A stretch of 64,000 nt of DNA from positions 372,001 through 436,000 of the forward strand of contig NZ_CP015224.1 of the NCBI RefSeq assembly GCF_001629735.1. Reading direction: 5' to 3'. Below are positions 8,589 through 17,652 of the stretch, piece by piece (the stretch's first letter is position 1; every line of letters begins with the position of its first letter). Under the pieces are notes generated by a model. That model saw only the letters and a list, made by a program, of their open reading frames with translations, ran no database searches and was not told the DNA's origin. The stretch is from Lysinibacillus sphaericus (lineage in GTDB: Bacteria > Bacillota > Bacilli > Bacillales_A > Planococcaceae). The translations under genes and the position numbers were made by a program.

Positions 8589-9746
8589 ATGAAACTATTC
8601 ATCACATTAATGTTTAGCGCTCTTATTTTAATGAGCCTTATGCAGCCCGTCGATGGCATTTACCATAAATTATCTTTAGTTCTCAGCCTTTTTATAATTA
8701 GTATCTCTATACTTTGTCATAAAAAAATTATTATTCAAAATGTACAAGCTAGTATTTTTTTTAGTATGTATACGTTCTTTTGTATCATTGCAGCAGGGGT
8801 AAACCAAGATATGAATTTATTGAAAAATAGTCTTCAATTATATTGCATGTTTTTAGCAGTTTCTATTTTCTTTAATGACCTTGTGAAAGAGCATGTCATG
8901 GATATTGTTGTGAATAGTGTTTTAATAGCCTATGTCCCATTTATATTTGTATGTTTCCAACAAGCGCGCTATATGTTTGGAGGGTTTGCAGGTGTATTTG
9001 AGAATCCCAATACCATGGGGTTTTCTATGATGGGGTTAGTGGTTGTTGTACTTATAAGACTCTATCAGCTAGCCGTGAAAATATTACATGAACGACAACA
9101 GCCGAAATTAATTTTATTATTTGTTTTTTATACGACGATATATTTAATTTGTATGTATATCATACTGCTTTCGAATGCACGTACTTCATTGTTCACGGCT
9201 GCACTAGTGACGATTGTAGTAATTGTTTCTAGTATCAAAAGCTTGAATAAAGCCTTCCTGCCATTCCTAAAGTTTAGTGCTCTTTTTGCAGGTACTGTTC
9301 TAGTTGTATTAATAGCTTTCTTGAAAATGAATAGGATGCAAGATGCTGTACAAAGTATTTTATTAAAAATGGAAAAAAAGTCTACGAATATGACAGATGG
9401 CCGCCTTGAAATTTGGCAATATGTTTTTGAGCATGTTCAATTTTGGGGGCATGGTGTGGAATCATTATGGACTATAGGTGTATCTCATGCTCACAATACA
9501 TTTATGAATATTTTACAGGAAGCGGGTCTACTGGCATTGATTAGCTATTGCTGTTTTTTGCTAGCCATTGCTAAAGGCTATCGCCGAATGAATGCCCAGC
9601 TTACCGTTTTGATGACGTTAATTATAGTTGCAATGTTAGGGGTTTCTACATTTGAAATTCTTTATTTTAACGTGCTCCATATTCTTGTGTTTGTTGTAAG
9701 TGGTAGCTTGAGAGATACGGACAAAAAGACGACATTGACCGAATAA
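8589..9746 (+). CDS. O-antigen ligase/polymerase (Wzy-like) membrane protein
   Basis: A 385-residue polytopic membrane protein with roughly ten hydrophobic helices and the O-antigen ligase-family loop pattern DGRLEIWQYVFEHV followed by SHAHNTFMNILQEAGLLAL. Such proteins polymerise undecaprenyl-linked repeat units on the outer face of the membrane. Its position between a tyrosine phosphatase and the CapA/CapB pair, with a flippase downstream, supports a Wzy role rather than lipid A ligation, which does not occur in a Gram-positive. The ribosome site before ATG 8589 is weak. The sugar repeat cannot be inferred. Confidence 0.8.
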   Translation: MKLFITLMFSALILMSLMQPVDGIYHKLSLVLSLFIISISILCHKKIIIQNVQASIFFSMYTFFCIIAAGVNQDMNLLKNSLQLYCMFLAVSIFFNDLVKEHVMDIVVNSVLIAYVPFIFVCFQQARYMFGGFAGVFENPNTMGFSMMGLVVVVLIRLYQLAVKILHERQQPKLILLFVFYTTIYLICMYIILLSNARTSLFTAALVTIVVIVSSIKSLNKAFLPFLKFSALFAGTVLVVLIAFLKMNRMQDAVQSILLKMEKKSTNMTDGRLEIWQYVFEHVQFWGHGVESLWTIGVSHAHNTFMNILQEAGLLALISYCCFLLAIAKGYRRMNAQLTVLMTLIIVAMLGVSTFEILYFNVLHILVFVVSGSLRDTDKKTTLTE

Positions 9747-9815
9747 GCGATAGGCTTGTTTAATATACTTTATTAGCATTGCAGCTATCTGCCTACATTA
9801 GGAGGGATCCATTTT

Positions 9816-10532
9816 GTGAATGAAGAAATGACAATTCAAAGTCTAGTAAAAGTATGGCAAAAACGCTGGTTCTTCATCCTAATACTGATGATACTGTCCA
9901 TTGGCATTGCTGTTTTCATTAATTATTTTCTTCAAACACCTATTTATGAAGCGGAAACTCAATTATTGGTCAATCAAAAAAGCTATGAGAATCAGCAACT
10001 AATAGGAGCGCAGAATGTTGATACGGACCTTCGTTTAATTAATACGTACAATGTTATTATCAAAAGTCCTGTTATTTTAACAAAGGTAATTGATGTCCTA
10101 GCACTAGAAACATCTCCCGAAACATTAATGAAGCAAATAGAGGTTTCAAGCGCCAATAATTCACAAGTGGTTAATATTCGTGTACAGGATGAAGATGAAG
10201 CAAGGGCTGTGAAGATTGCCAATACGATAGCTGAGATTTTTAAAGAGGAAATTCCTATTTTAATGCATGTGGACAATATTAATATTCTCTTTGTTGCCCA
10301 ATCCAGTGAACATCCAGTACCGGTGAAACCCAATAAATTGCTGAACCTCCTAATAGCGACTATTGGTGGTTTCAGCTTGGCACTCGTGCTCGCCTATTTT
10401 TTAGAAACGCTTGATAGGACGATTAAAACAGAGCAGGATATCGAGGAAATATTATCATTACCTGTGATTGGAGTTGTCAGTAATATTGAATTACTCAATA
10501 GTAAAAAATCAAGAGCCGGGGGGTCCTCCTAA
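9816..10532 (+). CDS. Wzz/CapA-type chain-length modulator and BY-kinase activator
   Basis: A 238-residue protein with a Wzz domain flanked by two membrane helices (residues about 18-38 and 173-192; PVKPNKLLN just before the second). It matches CapA/YwqC/CpsC-type adaptors, whose cytoplasmic C-terminus activates the partner tyrosine kinase and which set polymer length. GTG 9816 follows AGGAGGGA by about 9 bases. Its stop overlaps the start of the kinase gene by one base, indicating translational coupling. Confidence 0.88.
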   Translation: MNEEMTIQSLVKVWQKRWFFILILMILSIGIAVFINYFLQTPIYEAETQLLVNQKSYENQQLIGAQNVDTDLRLINTYNVIIKSPVILTKVIDVLALETSPETLMKQIEVSSANNSQVVNIRVQDEDEARAVKIANTIAEIFKEEIPILMHVDNINILFVAQSSEHPVPVKPNKLLNLLIATIGGFSLALVLAYFLETLDRTIKTEQDIEEILSLPVIGVVSNIELLNSKKSRAGGSS

Positions 10533-11230
10533 TGCTGTTCAAAAGAAAAACAAAAAAAATCCCAATGGCTCGCAAGCTGGTAACAGTTTCCGATATGATG
10601 TCAATTCCTTCTGAGCAATATCGCACCATTCGGGCGAATATTAAATTTTCGCAACCCAATCAAGATGTTAAAACTATTCTAGTCACCTCCTCTATCGCAG
10701 GTGAAGGAAAATCGACCAATGCGGCTAATATCGGTGTTGTGTTTTCACAGGAGGGAAAACGTGTCCTCATTATTGATGCTGATATGCGTAAGCCCACGCT
10801 CCATCATACATTTTATCTTGATAATGTTTTTGGCTTATCATCTGTATTATCACGTCAAGCGACCTTACAAGAGGTGATTCAAGCAACCTTTGTAGATGGT
10901 GTGGAAATCATTTCGAGTGGCGCTATCCCCCCTAATCCAACAGAATTATTAGCCTCTGAAACTATGACTTTATTGTTGCACGAAGTGAAAGAACGCTACG
11001 ATATTGTGATGATTGATGCACCACCATTACTTTTTTTATCGGATGCACAAATTTTATCTAATAAATGTGATGGTACTCTTTTAGTTGTTAATACGGGCAC
11101 AGTAGGAAAAGCAGCTGTTGTAAAATCAAAATCCATCTTAACGATTGCTAAAGCCAATATATTAGGTGTCATCTTGAATAATTATAAAATGAAGGGCAGC
11201 ACGTACGAGCAATATTATGGAAAAGAATAA
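10532..11230 (+). CDS. BY-type tyrosine kinase (CapB/YwqD/CpsD family)
   Basis: A 232-residue cytoplasmic bacterial tyrosine kinase. It has Walker A SSIAGEGKSTNA, Walker A' VLIIDADMRKPT and Walker B DIVMIDAPPLLF. The C-terminus carries a short tyrosine cluster (GSTYEQYYGKE), the usual autophosphorylation site, with three tyrosines. The kinase pairs with the upstream Wzz-type protein and should be reset by the PHP phosphatase at 7793. Start ATG 10532 overlaps the previous stop. Confidence 0.92.
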   Translation: MLFKRKTKKIPMARKLVTVSDMMSIPSEQYRTIRANIKFSQPNQDVKTILVTSSIAGEGKSTNAANIGVVFSQEGKRVLIIDADMRKPTLHHTFYLDNVFGLSSVLSRQATLQEVIQATFVDGVEIISSGAIPPNPTELLASETMTLLLHEVKERYDIVMIDAPPLLFLSDAQILSNKCDGTLLVVNTGTVGKAAVVKSKSILTIAKANILGVILNNYKMKGSTYEQYYGKE

Positions 11231-11240
11231 AAGGTGGAGA

Positions 11241-12326
11241 ATGACATTGAAAAGGGTTTTGCATATTATCCCCACTACTGATTATGGCGGTATAACGACC
11301 ATGATTGTAGATACTTGGATGAATGTTAATAAATTTTCATACCATTTTGATTTTGTGTCATTTAATAAGGGGACTTATCATGAAATTCTCTTACAGCAAG
11401 GTTCGAAAATATTTTACGAAACGTATATTACCGAGCAAGGTCCACTTTCTTATATGCGGAATATTTATAGGATTATAAAACAATATCAATATGATGCCGT
11501 TCATGATCATACAGGCTACCGAGCAGTTTTTACCATGCTAGCAGCTCGTTTAGCAGGTGTATCATGTCGTGTATTACATAGCCATACGAATGTTGCTGAA
11601 GAATGGAACAATAAAGCTCTGTTAGCATTGTTGAAAAGGCTAAGCGTTGGAAATGCCACGAAATTGGTAGCGTGTAGTCAAAAAGCGGGTGAATTTTGCT
11701 TCCATAAAAGACCCTACGAGGTTATTGCCAATCCAATTGATATGCAGAAGATAAAGCGTTTATCGCCAGAAGAGAAAAAGAGTTTAGCAGAAGATTTAGG
11801 GATTCAAGATGGGGATTTAGTAATTGGGCATATTGGTCGCTTTGTACCTGTGAAAAATCATTCCTTTTTAATTGAGCTTGCTGTTAAATTAAAGCAACAA
11901 AACATTCCATTTAAATTGTTTTTGATAGGAGATGGCCCCTTAGAGCAGGAAATTCGCCTTCTCGTCAAGGAACAAAAAGTAGAGGATTATGTTCAATTTT
12001 TGGGACCACGGGCAGATAGTATTAAGCTCCTTCAACTCATGGATAAGTTTATTTTACCGTCTTATTTCGAGGGCTTTGGCATTGTATTATTAGAAGCTCA
12101 AATTTGTGGTACACCAGCCATCGTTTCTTCCACACTGCCAAAAGAGGTAGATCTTAATGTGGGATTACTACAGTATTTAGAGCTACAGGGAGATATTAAT
12201 AGTTGGCTGCAAGCTATTATAAAAATGAATGTAAAACCAAATCCGCAAATTATTAGGAAGAGTCTTAAAAATAAAGGTCTTGATGCAGAAGAAATAGCAA
12301 TTAGATTATGTGCGCTTTACACATAG
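11241..12326 (+). CDS. Glycosyltransferase, GT4 family (EPS cluster)
   Basis: A GT-B fold retaining glycosyltransferase of about 361 residues. Visible features are the N-terminal LHIIPTTDYGGI loop, the nucleotide-sugar region VIGHIGRFVPVKNHSFLIE, and the C-terminal EGFGIVLLEAQICG, which fits the E-x7-E motif. The open frame runs back to ATG 11217, overlapping the kinase gene. AAGGTGGAG at 11231-11239 favours ATG 11241 or, with ideal spacing, TTG 11247 (MKRVLHII). The sugar donor and linkage are unknown. Confidence 0.85.
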   Translation: MTLKRVLHIIPTTDYGGITTMIVDTWMNVNKFSYHFDFVSFNKGTYHEILLQQGSKIFYETYITEQGPLSYMRNIYRIIKQYQYDAVHDHTGYRAVFTMLAARLAGVSCRVLHSHTNVAEEWNNKALLALLKRLSVGNATKLVACSQKAGEFCFHKRPYEVIANPIDMQKIKRLSPEEKKSLAEDLGIQDGDLVIGHIGRFVPVKNHSFLIELAVKLKQQNIPFKLFLIGDGPLEQEIRLLVKEQKVEDYVQFLGPRADSIKLLQLMDKFILPSYFEGFGIVLLEAQICGTPAIVSSTLPKEVDLNVGLLQYLELQGDINSWLQAIIKMNVKPNPQIIRKSLKNKGLDAEEIAIRLCALYT

Positions 12327-12417
12327 CTAGTAAACTAATTCAAAGGATGAGACTATCCAAAAAAAAATTAAAATTACTCATATCATCACTACCACAGGTC
12401 TTGGCGGAGCAGAAGCA

Positions 12418-13482
12418 ATGCTTTACCGTCTTTTACAAAACGTGGATAGGGACATGTATGAGATAGAGGTTATTTGTCTAACAGAGATAGGAACTTATGG
12501 TAAGTATATTGAACAACAATTAAACATCAAAGTAACAATATGTGATATGCGACGCAGTATGGGAATTGCCTTTGTTCGTTGTTATCAACGATGTCGAGAG
12601 AGTGATATTATTCAAACTTGGATGTATCATGCTAATCTTCTTGGATACGTTCTTTCAAAATTACTCAAAAAGAAATTAATTTGGGGTATTCACCATAGTA
12701 ATTTAAATAAAGATGACAATAAACGAAGGACAATTTTTATTGCGAAGCTTTGTGCAAAATTATCTAAACATGTGGACGCTATTATTTCTTGTGGTCCAAA
12801 GGTGAAAGAAATCCATGAAGCTATTGGGTACAAGAATAAGCAGCACCGAATTATTGTAAATGGTGTAAATACAGATTTTTATAAGCCTAGTAAGAAGCGT
12901 CAATATTATTTGGAGCGATTCAACATAGTGAACCAACCTATTTTATTGCATGTAGGTAGATGGGACCCTTTAAAGGATTATGAAAATTTGCTGGCAAGTT
13001 TAAAGCAGTTAAAGCAAAAACGACAAGATTTTTATATGTTTTTAGTTGGCTATGAGATAGAAAGCTCTAATGAGGTATTGCGGCAAATGATTGAAAACGC
13101 GCAGTTAGAGCAGTTTACATTCCTATTAGGTAGTAGAGACGATATTCCACAATTAATGGCTGCAGCTGATCTATTCATTTTATCATCTTCTGGAGAGGGG
13201 CTACCGAATGTGTTGGTAGAGGCACTTGCCAGTGGCACTTGCTGTGTGACTACAAATGTTGGGGATTGTGAATTTTTAGTAGGGAATTATGGAGAGGTTG
13301 TACCATCTAAGGATGCGGTCGCTTTATCGAAAGCCATCAATAGGGCATTAAATTACGATTCAAAGACATATGAACAAAAAGCTAATCTTGGTCGTGCACA
13401 TGTTTTAGCAAACTTTGAAATTAAGCATGTGGCAGAGCAATATCAATCTCTATATCCCGCTATTATTCAAAGAAAAGAATGA
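12418..13482 (+). CDS. Glycosyltransferase, GT4 family, with abnormal 5' end
   Basis: A GT-B glycosyltransferase. It has LLHVGRWDPLKDYENLL, then SSSGEGLPNVLVEALASG with the E-x7-E motif. Translation from ATG 12418 loses the first Rossmann strand and the GLGGAE loop, which are encoded in frame just upstream (12367-12417, reading IKITHIITTTGLGGAEA). No ATG, GTG or TTG is available in that frame back to the stop at 12331. An ATC at 12355 sits 7 bases after AAAGGA, and an out-of-frame ATG at 12347 would join the frame if the A9 run at 12359-12367 had ten bases. The gene may use a rare start, be phase-variable, or contain a sequencing error. Confidence 0.75.
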   Translation: MLYRLLQNVDRDMYEIEVICLTEIGTYGKYIEQQLNIKVTICDMRRSMGIAFVRCYQRCRESDIIQTWMYHANLLGYVLSKLLKKKLIWGIHHSNLNKDDNKRRTIFIAKLCAKLSKHVDAIISCGPKVKEIHEAIGYKNKQHRIIVNGVNTDFYKPSKKRQYYLERFNIVNQPILLHVGRWDPLKDYENLLASLKQLKQKRQDFYMFLVGYEIESSNEVLRQMIENAQLEQFTFLLGSRDDIPQLMAAADLFILSSSGEGLPNVLVEALASGTCCVTTNVGDCEFLVGNYGEVVPSKDAVALSKAINRALNYDSKTYEQKANLGRAHVLANFEIKHVAEQYQSLYPAIIQRKE

Positions 13483-13514
13483 AAGCCAATCCTCACTAAC
13501 AGAAAGGCGTGCAC

Positions 13515-15035
13515 ATGAAAGAAATTAAGATTGGAGCCATTCTTTCGTATCTTACAATCGGCTGCACGATGATTTCTTCCCTTCTTTTTACACCCTTGAT
13601 GATTTCGCTTCTTGGTCAGAAAGAATTTGGATTATATTCTTTAATGATTGTCCTTGTTGGCTATCTTTCTATTTTAGATTTAGGGCTGGGCAATGCGATT
13701 GTACGCTATATTGCTAGAAATAGAGCAATTGCGGATAAGGCATTAGAGGCATCATTAAATGGATTTTTTTTGAAGTTATTTATTAGTATTGGCTGTCTTA
13801 CATTATTGATAGGCTTTTTCCTATTTTCACAGGTAGAGATGGTTTTTGGACAAAGCTTATCAGGAGATCAATTAGCCAAAGCCAAAGTAATGGGCTATAT
13901 AATGACCATTAGTGTAGCGGTGCAATTCCCACTAGGTGTTTTTACTTCTATCTTACAAGCATATGAAAAATTTATTTTTATTAAATTTACAACATTACTA
14001 CAGGTGATTGTACAGCCTTTGACAATGTTGTTTTTTCTGTTACAGGGAACCGATGCGGTGACGTTAATCTATATTATCGCTATTTATAATATTCTCTTTT
14101 TAGTAATGGATGCCATTTATTGTATGAAGGTCTTATCCATTCGATTTACTTTTACTTTGAAAAACAAAAAGCTGATAAAAGAAATTTTTATCTATTCATT
14201 TTTTATTTTCATTACAGTCATCGTTGATAAAATCTATTGGCAAACGGATCAAGTGTTATTAGGCATATTAAAAGGAACTGAGGATGTTGCAATTTATGCA
14301 GTGGCTATGCAAATAGTATTAATATTTATGTCACTAGCTTTAGCCATAAGTGGATTATTTCTACCTCGTATTTCTATGCTTGTCACAAAAGAAGAAGGGT
14401 TATTAGAAATTAACCAATTATTCATTAAAGTGGGCGCTATTCAGTTTTTAGTAGTGGGATATATGCTCGGTGGATTCTTTCTTTTTGGAAAAGAATTTTT
14501 ATTACTATGGTTAGGCAAAGATTTTTTGGCCATCTATGCGATTGTTCTTATTATTATGGTGCCATTCAGTATTGATCTCATACAAAATTTAGGTATTAAT
14601 GTGTTGAAAGCGAAAAATCTTTTTAAATTTAGAACGATTTTATTAATGATTGTGGCGCTGGTCAATATGATTGTATCCATACCAGTTATCTTTTTTTATG
14701 GGAAAATTGGCACAGCAATTATTACGGCATGTTCTTTATTTATAGGAAATGTAGTTATCATGAATATTTATTACTATAAAAAAATTGGTTTGGATATTTT
14801 GGGTTTTTGGCGGACCATTAGCAGGCTAGTTCTAGCATTTATTTTGGCTATTTGCTGTAGTCAGCTTCTATGGGATTTAACGAAACCTCCCATCATTTGG
14901 AGCTCTATCATCCTTTATATTTTTTATTATACAGTTTTGACAGGCGGGAGCCTTTTCTCTATTGGCATGACAAAAGAGCAGAGAAGAAGGTGGATAGAGT
15001 CATTACGTAAAGGAGGGGCAAAATTTTGGTCTTAG
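13515..15035 (+). CDS. Polysaccharide flippase (Wzx/MATE-like)
   Basis: A 506-residue membrane protein with about 12-14 hydrophobic helices, of the polysaccharide biosynthesis (Wzx) family. The N-terminus (IGAILSYLTIGCTMISSLLF, with LLGQKEFGLYSL after it) is typical of O-antigen/teichuronic flippases. It should move undecaprenyl-PP-linked repeat units outward for the polymerase at 8589. ATG 13515 is 7 bases after AAAGG and is preferred to GTG 13509. Its 3' end overlaps the next gene by 10 bases. Confidence 0.9.
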   Translation: MKEIKIGAILSYLTIGCTMISSLLFTPLMISLLGQKEFGLYSLMIVLVGYLSILDLGLGNAIVRYIARNRAIADKALEASLNGFFLKLFISIGCLTLLIGFFLFSQVEMVFGQSLSGDQLAKAKVMGYIMTISVAVQFPLGVFTSILQAYEKFIFIKFTTLLQVIVQPLTMLFFLLQGTDAVTLIYIIAIYNILFLVMDAIYCMKVLSIRFTFTLKNKKLIKEIFIYSFFIFITVIVDKIYWQTDQVLLGILKGTEDVAIYAVAMQIVLIFMSLALAISGLFLPRISMLVTKEEGLLEINQLFIKVGAIQFLVVGYMLGGFFLFGKEFLLLWLGKDFLAIYAIVLIIMVPFSIDLIQNLGINVLKAKNLFKFRTILLMIVALVNMIVSIPVIFFYGKIGTAIITACSLFIGNVVIMNIYYYKKIGLDILGFWRTISRLVLAFILAICCSQLLWDLTKPPIIWSSIILYIFYYTVLTGGSLFSIGMTKEQRRRWIESLRKGGAKFWS

Positions 15036-16021
15036 TGAGTGTGATTGTCCCTGTCTATAATGCCGAGAACTATTTGAACAAATGCCTTACGAGTATTTGT
15101 CATCAAAGTTTAAAGGACATAGAAATTATTACGATTAATGATGGTAGCGATGATCAATCATTGTCGGTTTTAAAAAATTTTGCACAGAAGGACACTCGTA
15201 TAACTGTTTTAGATATTGACAATGGTGGTGTTAGTAAGGCAAGAAATTTAGGCATAGAACAAGCTAATGGACAATATATTACTTTTGTTGATGCGGATGA
15301 CTGGCTAGAGCTAACTATGCTGGAAGAACTGTATCACGCCTGTAGGCTGACAGGTAGCAATATTGCTAAATGCGATTTATTTTGGCAGGAGGAAGTGGGA
15401 AGTAGGCAGCTATATTATCCTTCAAAGACATACTATACTTATAGTGCAACTGTTTGTTTAAATAAATTATTTACAGAAATAGGTGAAAAGCACTTTGGTT
15501 TTGCCAGCTGTAAACTATATAAAAAATCCTTTATAGATTTGCATAGGCTAAGATTTGATGAAGCGATGAATTTTGCAGAAGACACGTTGTTTCTATCGAG
15601 AGCAGTAATAAAAAATCAATCCATCTGCTACGTCCCAAGACAGCTTTATTACTATAATGTTGACAATCAAAATTCACTTACAAGCAGGGCTATGAGCAAT
15701 ATAAGAAACAATTATGATTTGTTGTATAAAAAGCTTTTTGAGGAATTACAAAATGGAGAAGTTTATGAGGAAGTAAAGAATAGCTTTTTAAATTACCAAT
15801 TTGAAGGGCTCCTTGTTATTCTCCATCAATGTCCAACTAATCCGCAGGCCATTAAAAGTGCCATTCAATCCTTTTTACTAGCATACCCAGCTGTTTTGAA
15901 GGTGAAGCTTATCAACCGTAATCTAAAACAGATTATCTTTTTAAAGCTCATAAAAATGAATTGGCTTACATTATCCTCTACACTTATCTACATAAAGGTG
16001 AAAAAAGCCAAAGTGATATAA
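15026..16021 (+). CDS. Glycosyltransferase, GT2 family (EPS cluster)
   Basis: A GT-A fold family 2 glycosyltransferase of 331 residues. The N-terminus VSVIVPVYNAENYLNKCL is typical, and the metal/nucleotide site FVDADDWLE is present near residue 92, followed by a variable C-terminal half. TTG 15026 is chosen because AGGAGGGG lies about 8 bases upstream; it overlaps the flippase stop. It is the last gene of the exopolysaccharide cluster. Its acceptor and sugar cannot be told from sequence. Confidence 0.88.
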   Translation: MVLVSVIVPVYNAENYLNKCLTSICHQSLKDIEIITINDGSDDQSLSVLKNFAQKDTRITVLDIDNGGVSKARNLGIEQANGQYITFVDADDWLELTMLEELYHACRLTGSNIAKCDLFWQEEVGSRQLYYPSKTYYTYSATVCLNKLFTEIGEKHFGFASCKLYKKSFIDLHRLRFDEAMNFAEDTLFLSRAVIKNQSICYVPRQLYYYNVDNQNSLTSRAMSNIRNNYDLLYKKLFEELQNGEVYEEVKNSFLNYQFEGLLVILHQCPTNPQAIKSAIQSFLLAYPAVLKVKLINRNLKQIIFLKLIKMNWLTLSSTLIYIKVKKAKVI

Positions 16022-16097
16022 TGGCCAGATTTTTATTTTATTTTGCTTAATCCTCCACCTAGCGTTACAATTAATGATGTTATTCAAGGTACGTAAA

Positions 16098-16123
16098 GTC
16101 TCTAAAGGCAAATTTTTAGAGAC
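16098..16123 (+). repeat. Inverted repeat between the EPS cluster and ymdB
   Basis: Perfect 9-base arms GTCTCTAAA (16098-16106) and TTTAGAGAC (16115-16123) around an 8-base loop. No T tract follows, so it is not a typical terminator. It lies about 29 bases before the ymdB start and could affect ymdB expression or mark the island boundary. Confidence 0.55.
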
Positions 16124-16151
16124 GTAATGGAAAGAAAGAGTGGTTGAAAAA

Positions 16152-16949
16152 ATGAAAGTTTTATTTATTGGCGATATTGTTGGTTCAATTGGTCGAGATG
16201 CGGTAGAGAAATATTTACCTCGTTTAAAAAAGAAATATAATGTCGATGTTGTCATTGCCAATGGTGAAAATGCTGCGGCAGGTCGAGGAATTACACGTAA
16301 TATTTATAATGACCTGTTACAAATGGGTGTAGACGTTATTACAATGGGTAATCATACATGGGATAATAAAGATATATTTGATTTTATTGATGATGCTGAT
16401 TATTTAATACGTCCAGCCAATTTTTCTGAAGAAGCGCCAGGTAAAGGTATGGTGCAAATTTCTAAAAATGGTGTGACAATATCTGTCATTAATTTACATG
16501 GTCGTGTATTTTTACCACCACATGAGGATCCATTTGCAATGGCAGAAAAATTGATTGAAGAAGCTCGTCAAACGTCACCGCTTGTATTTGTAGATTTCCA
16601 TGCGGAGGCAACTAGTGAAAAGATTGCACTTGGCTGGCACTTAGATGGGAAGGCTTCTGCCGTTGTTGGGACACATACACATGTTCAAACAGCAGATGCT
16701 CGTATCTATCCTAATGGTACAGCTTACATTACGGATGTAGGTATGACAGGTCCGTATGATGAGATTTTAGGGATGACGAAGGAAAGTGTCATTTATAAAT
16801 TCCAAACAAATATGCCTTCTCGTTTTGAAGTACCGAAAAAAGGGCGTGAGGTATTAAGTGGTTTCTTTGTAGAGATTGATAATCAAACAGGGAAGGCTAA
16901 ATCCTGTGAACGCATTTATATAAATGAAGATTATCCATTTCAAGGATAA
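16152..16949 (+). CDS. ymdB: Metallophosphoesterase YmdB
   Basis: A dimetal phosphodiesterase active on 2',3'- and 3',5'-cyclic nucleotides in B. subtilis, where it affects biofilm matrix, motility and sporulation genes. The 265-residue protein has the metal-site series LFIGDIVGSIGRD, ANGENAA, MGNHTWDN, DFHAEATSEK and GTHTHVQTADAR. ATG 16152 gives the family N-terminus MKVLFIGD and the usual length (264 in B. subtilis); GTG 16140 is the alternative. In B. subtilis it is co-transcribed with rny; here they are 8.5 kb apart. Confidence 0.95.
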   Translation: MKVLFIGDIVGSIGRDAVEKYLPRLKKKYNVDVVIANGENAAAGRGITRNIYNDLLQMGVDVITMGNHTWDNKDIFDFIDDADYLIRPANFSEEAPGKGMVQISKNGVTISVINLHGRVFLPPHEDPFAMAEKLIEEARQTSPLVFVDFHAEATSEKIALGWHLDGKASAVVGTHTHVQTADARIYPNGTAYITDVGMTGPYDEILGMTKESVIYKFQTNMPSRFEVPKKGREVLSGFFVEIDNQTGKAKSCERIYINEDYPFQG

Positions 16950-17127
16950 ATAAGTCGAAGAATGTTGATTTACAGCACTTTTTCCGAGGAAACAGGATTC
17001 TTTGTGAAACTAGTCTATTTCCGTCTTGCGGCGCATAAAATGTGCTACGGACAATAACTTGAGGTCCAAAAAGGGGGACATGAGTTGTTGAGCGTAAACA
17101 CTATTCGCGAAACGGGGAGGAATAATT

Positions 17128-17394
17128 GTGGATTCATTAAAAGTATCATCACGCTCTAATCCAAATTCAGTTGCAGGTGCATTAGTCGCGGTAATCAGAG
17201 AAAAAGGGCAAGCAGAAATGCAAGCAGTTGGGGCAGGTGCACTTAACCAAGCCGTGAAAGCAGTGGCCATCGCACGCGGATTTGTAGCGCCAAGTGGCAC
17301 AGATTTAATTTGCGCGCCGGCGTTTGCCGATATTTTAATTGCTGGTGAAGAACGTACAGCCTTGAAGCTGCTAGTGGAAAAACGTATTCGATAA
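17128..17394 (+). CDS. spoVS: Stage V sporulation protein S
   Basis: An 88-residue Alba-like SpoVS protein needed for late sporulation and septation control. The central block (QAVGAGALNQAVKAVAIARG, then FVAPSGTDLIC and GEERTALKLLVE) is almost identical to the B. subtilis protein as I recall it (86 residues). GTG 17128 follows GGGGAGG by about 8 bases. It keeps the ymdB-spoVS order of bacilli and ends at a terminator. Confidence 0.97.
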   Translation: MDSLKVSSRSNPNSVAGALVAVIREKGQAEMQAVGAGALNQAVKAVAIARGFVAPSGTDLICAPAFADILIAGEERTALKLLVEKRIR

Positions 17395-17407
17395 AAAGTA
17401 ATAAGTA

Positions 17408-17447
17408 AAATGCCTTGTCACATAATAAGTGACGGGCATTTTTTCGT
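17408..17447 (+). terminator. spoVS terminator
   Basis: An imperfect hairpin formed by AAATGCCTTGTCAC and GTGACGGGCATTT, followed by T residues. Confidence 0.85.
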
Positions 17448-17652
17448 TTTCCTGTTTACATATGATAGATGTCACTTGAAATAGGTTCGTTATTTTGCTT
17501 AGATTTGAAAATTACAACTTTATGAACAGGATTTTCAGTCAAAGGTCTGATTTTCGCCTAAATCGTTGAGAAACAATAGTGCAGAAGGTTTCTTCGTGTT
17601 AAACTTATGAAGGAAAAATAATAGTACACATTGGATTTAAGGAGTTGTTGAC

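Noticed and set aside
16098-16123. Reading the inverted repeat before ymdB as a terminator or insertion-site duplication
   Set aside because: There is no T tract and no matching direct repeat at the rny side of the island; only a vague TCTCTA/TAGAGA similarity to the rny terminator.
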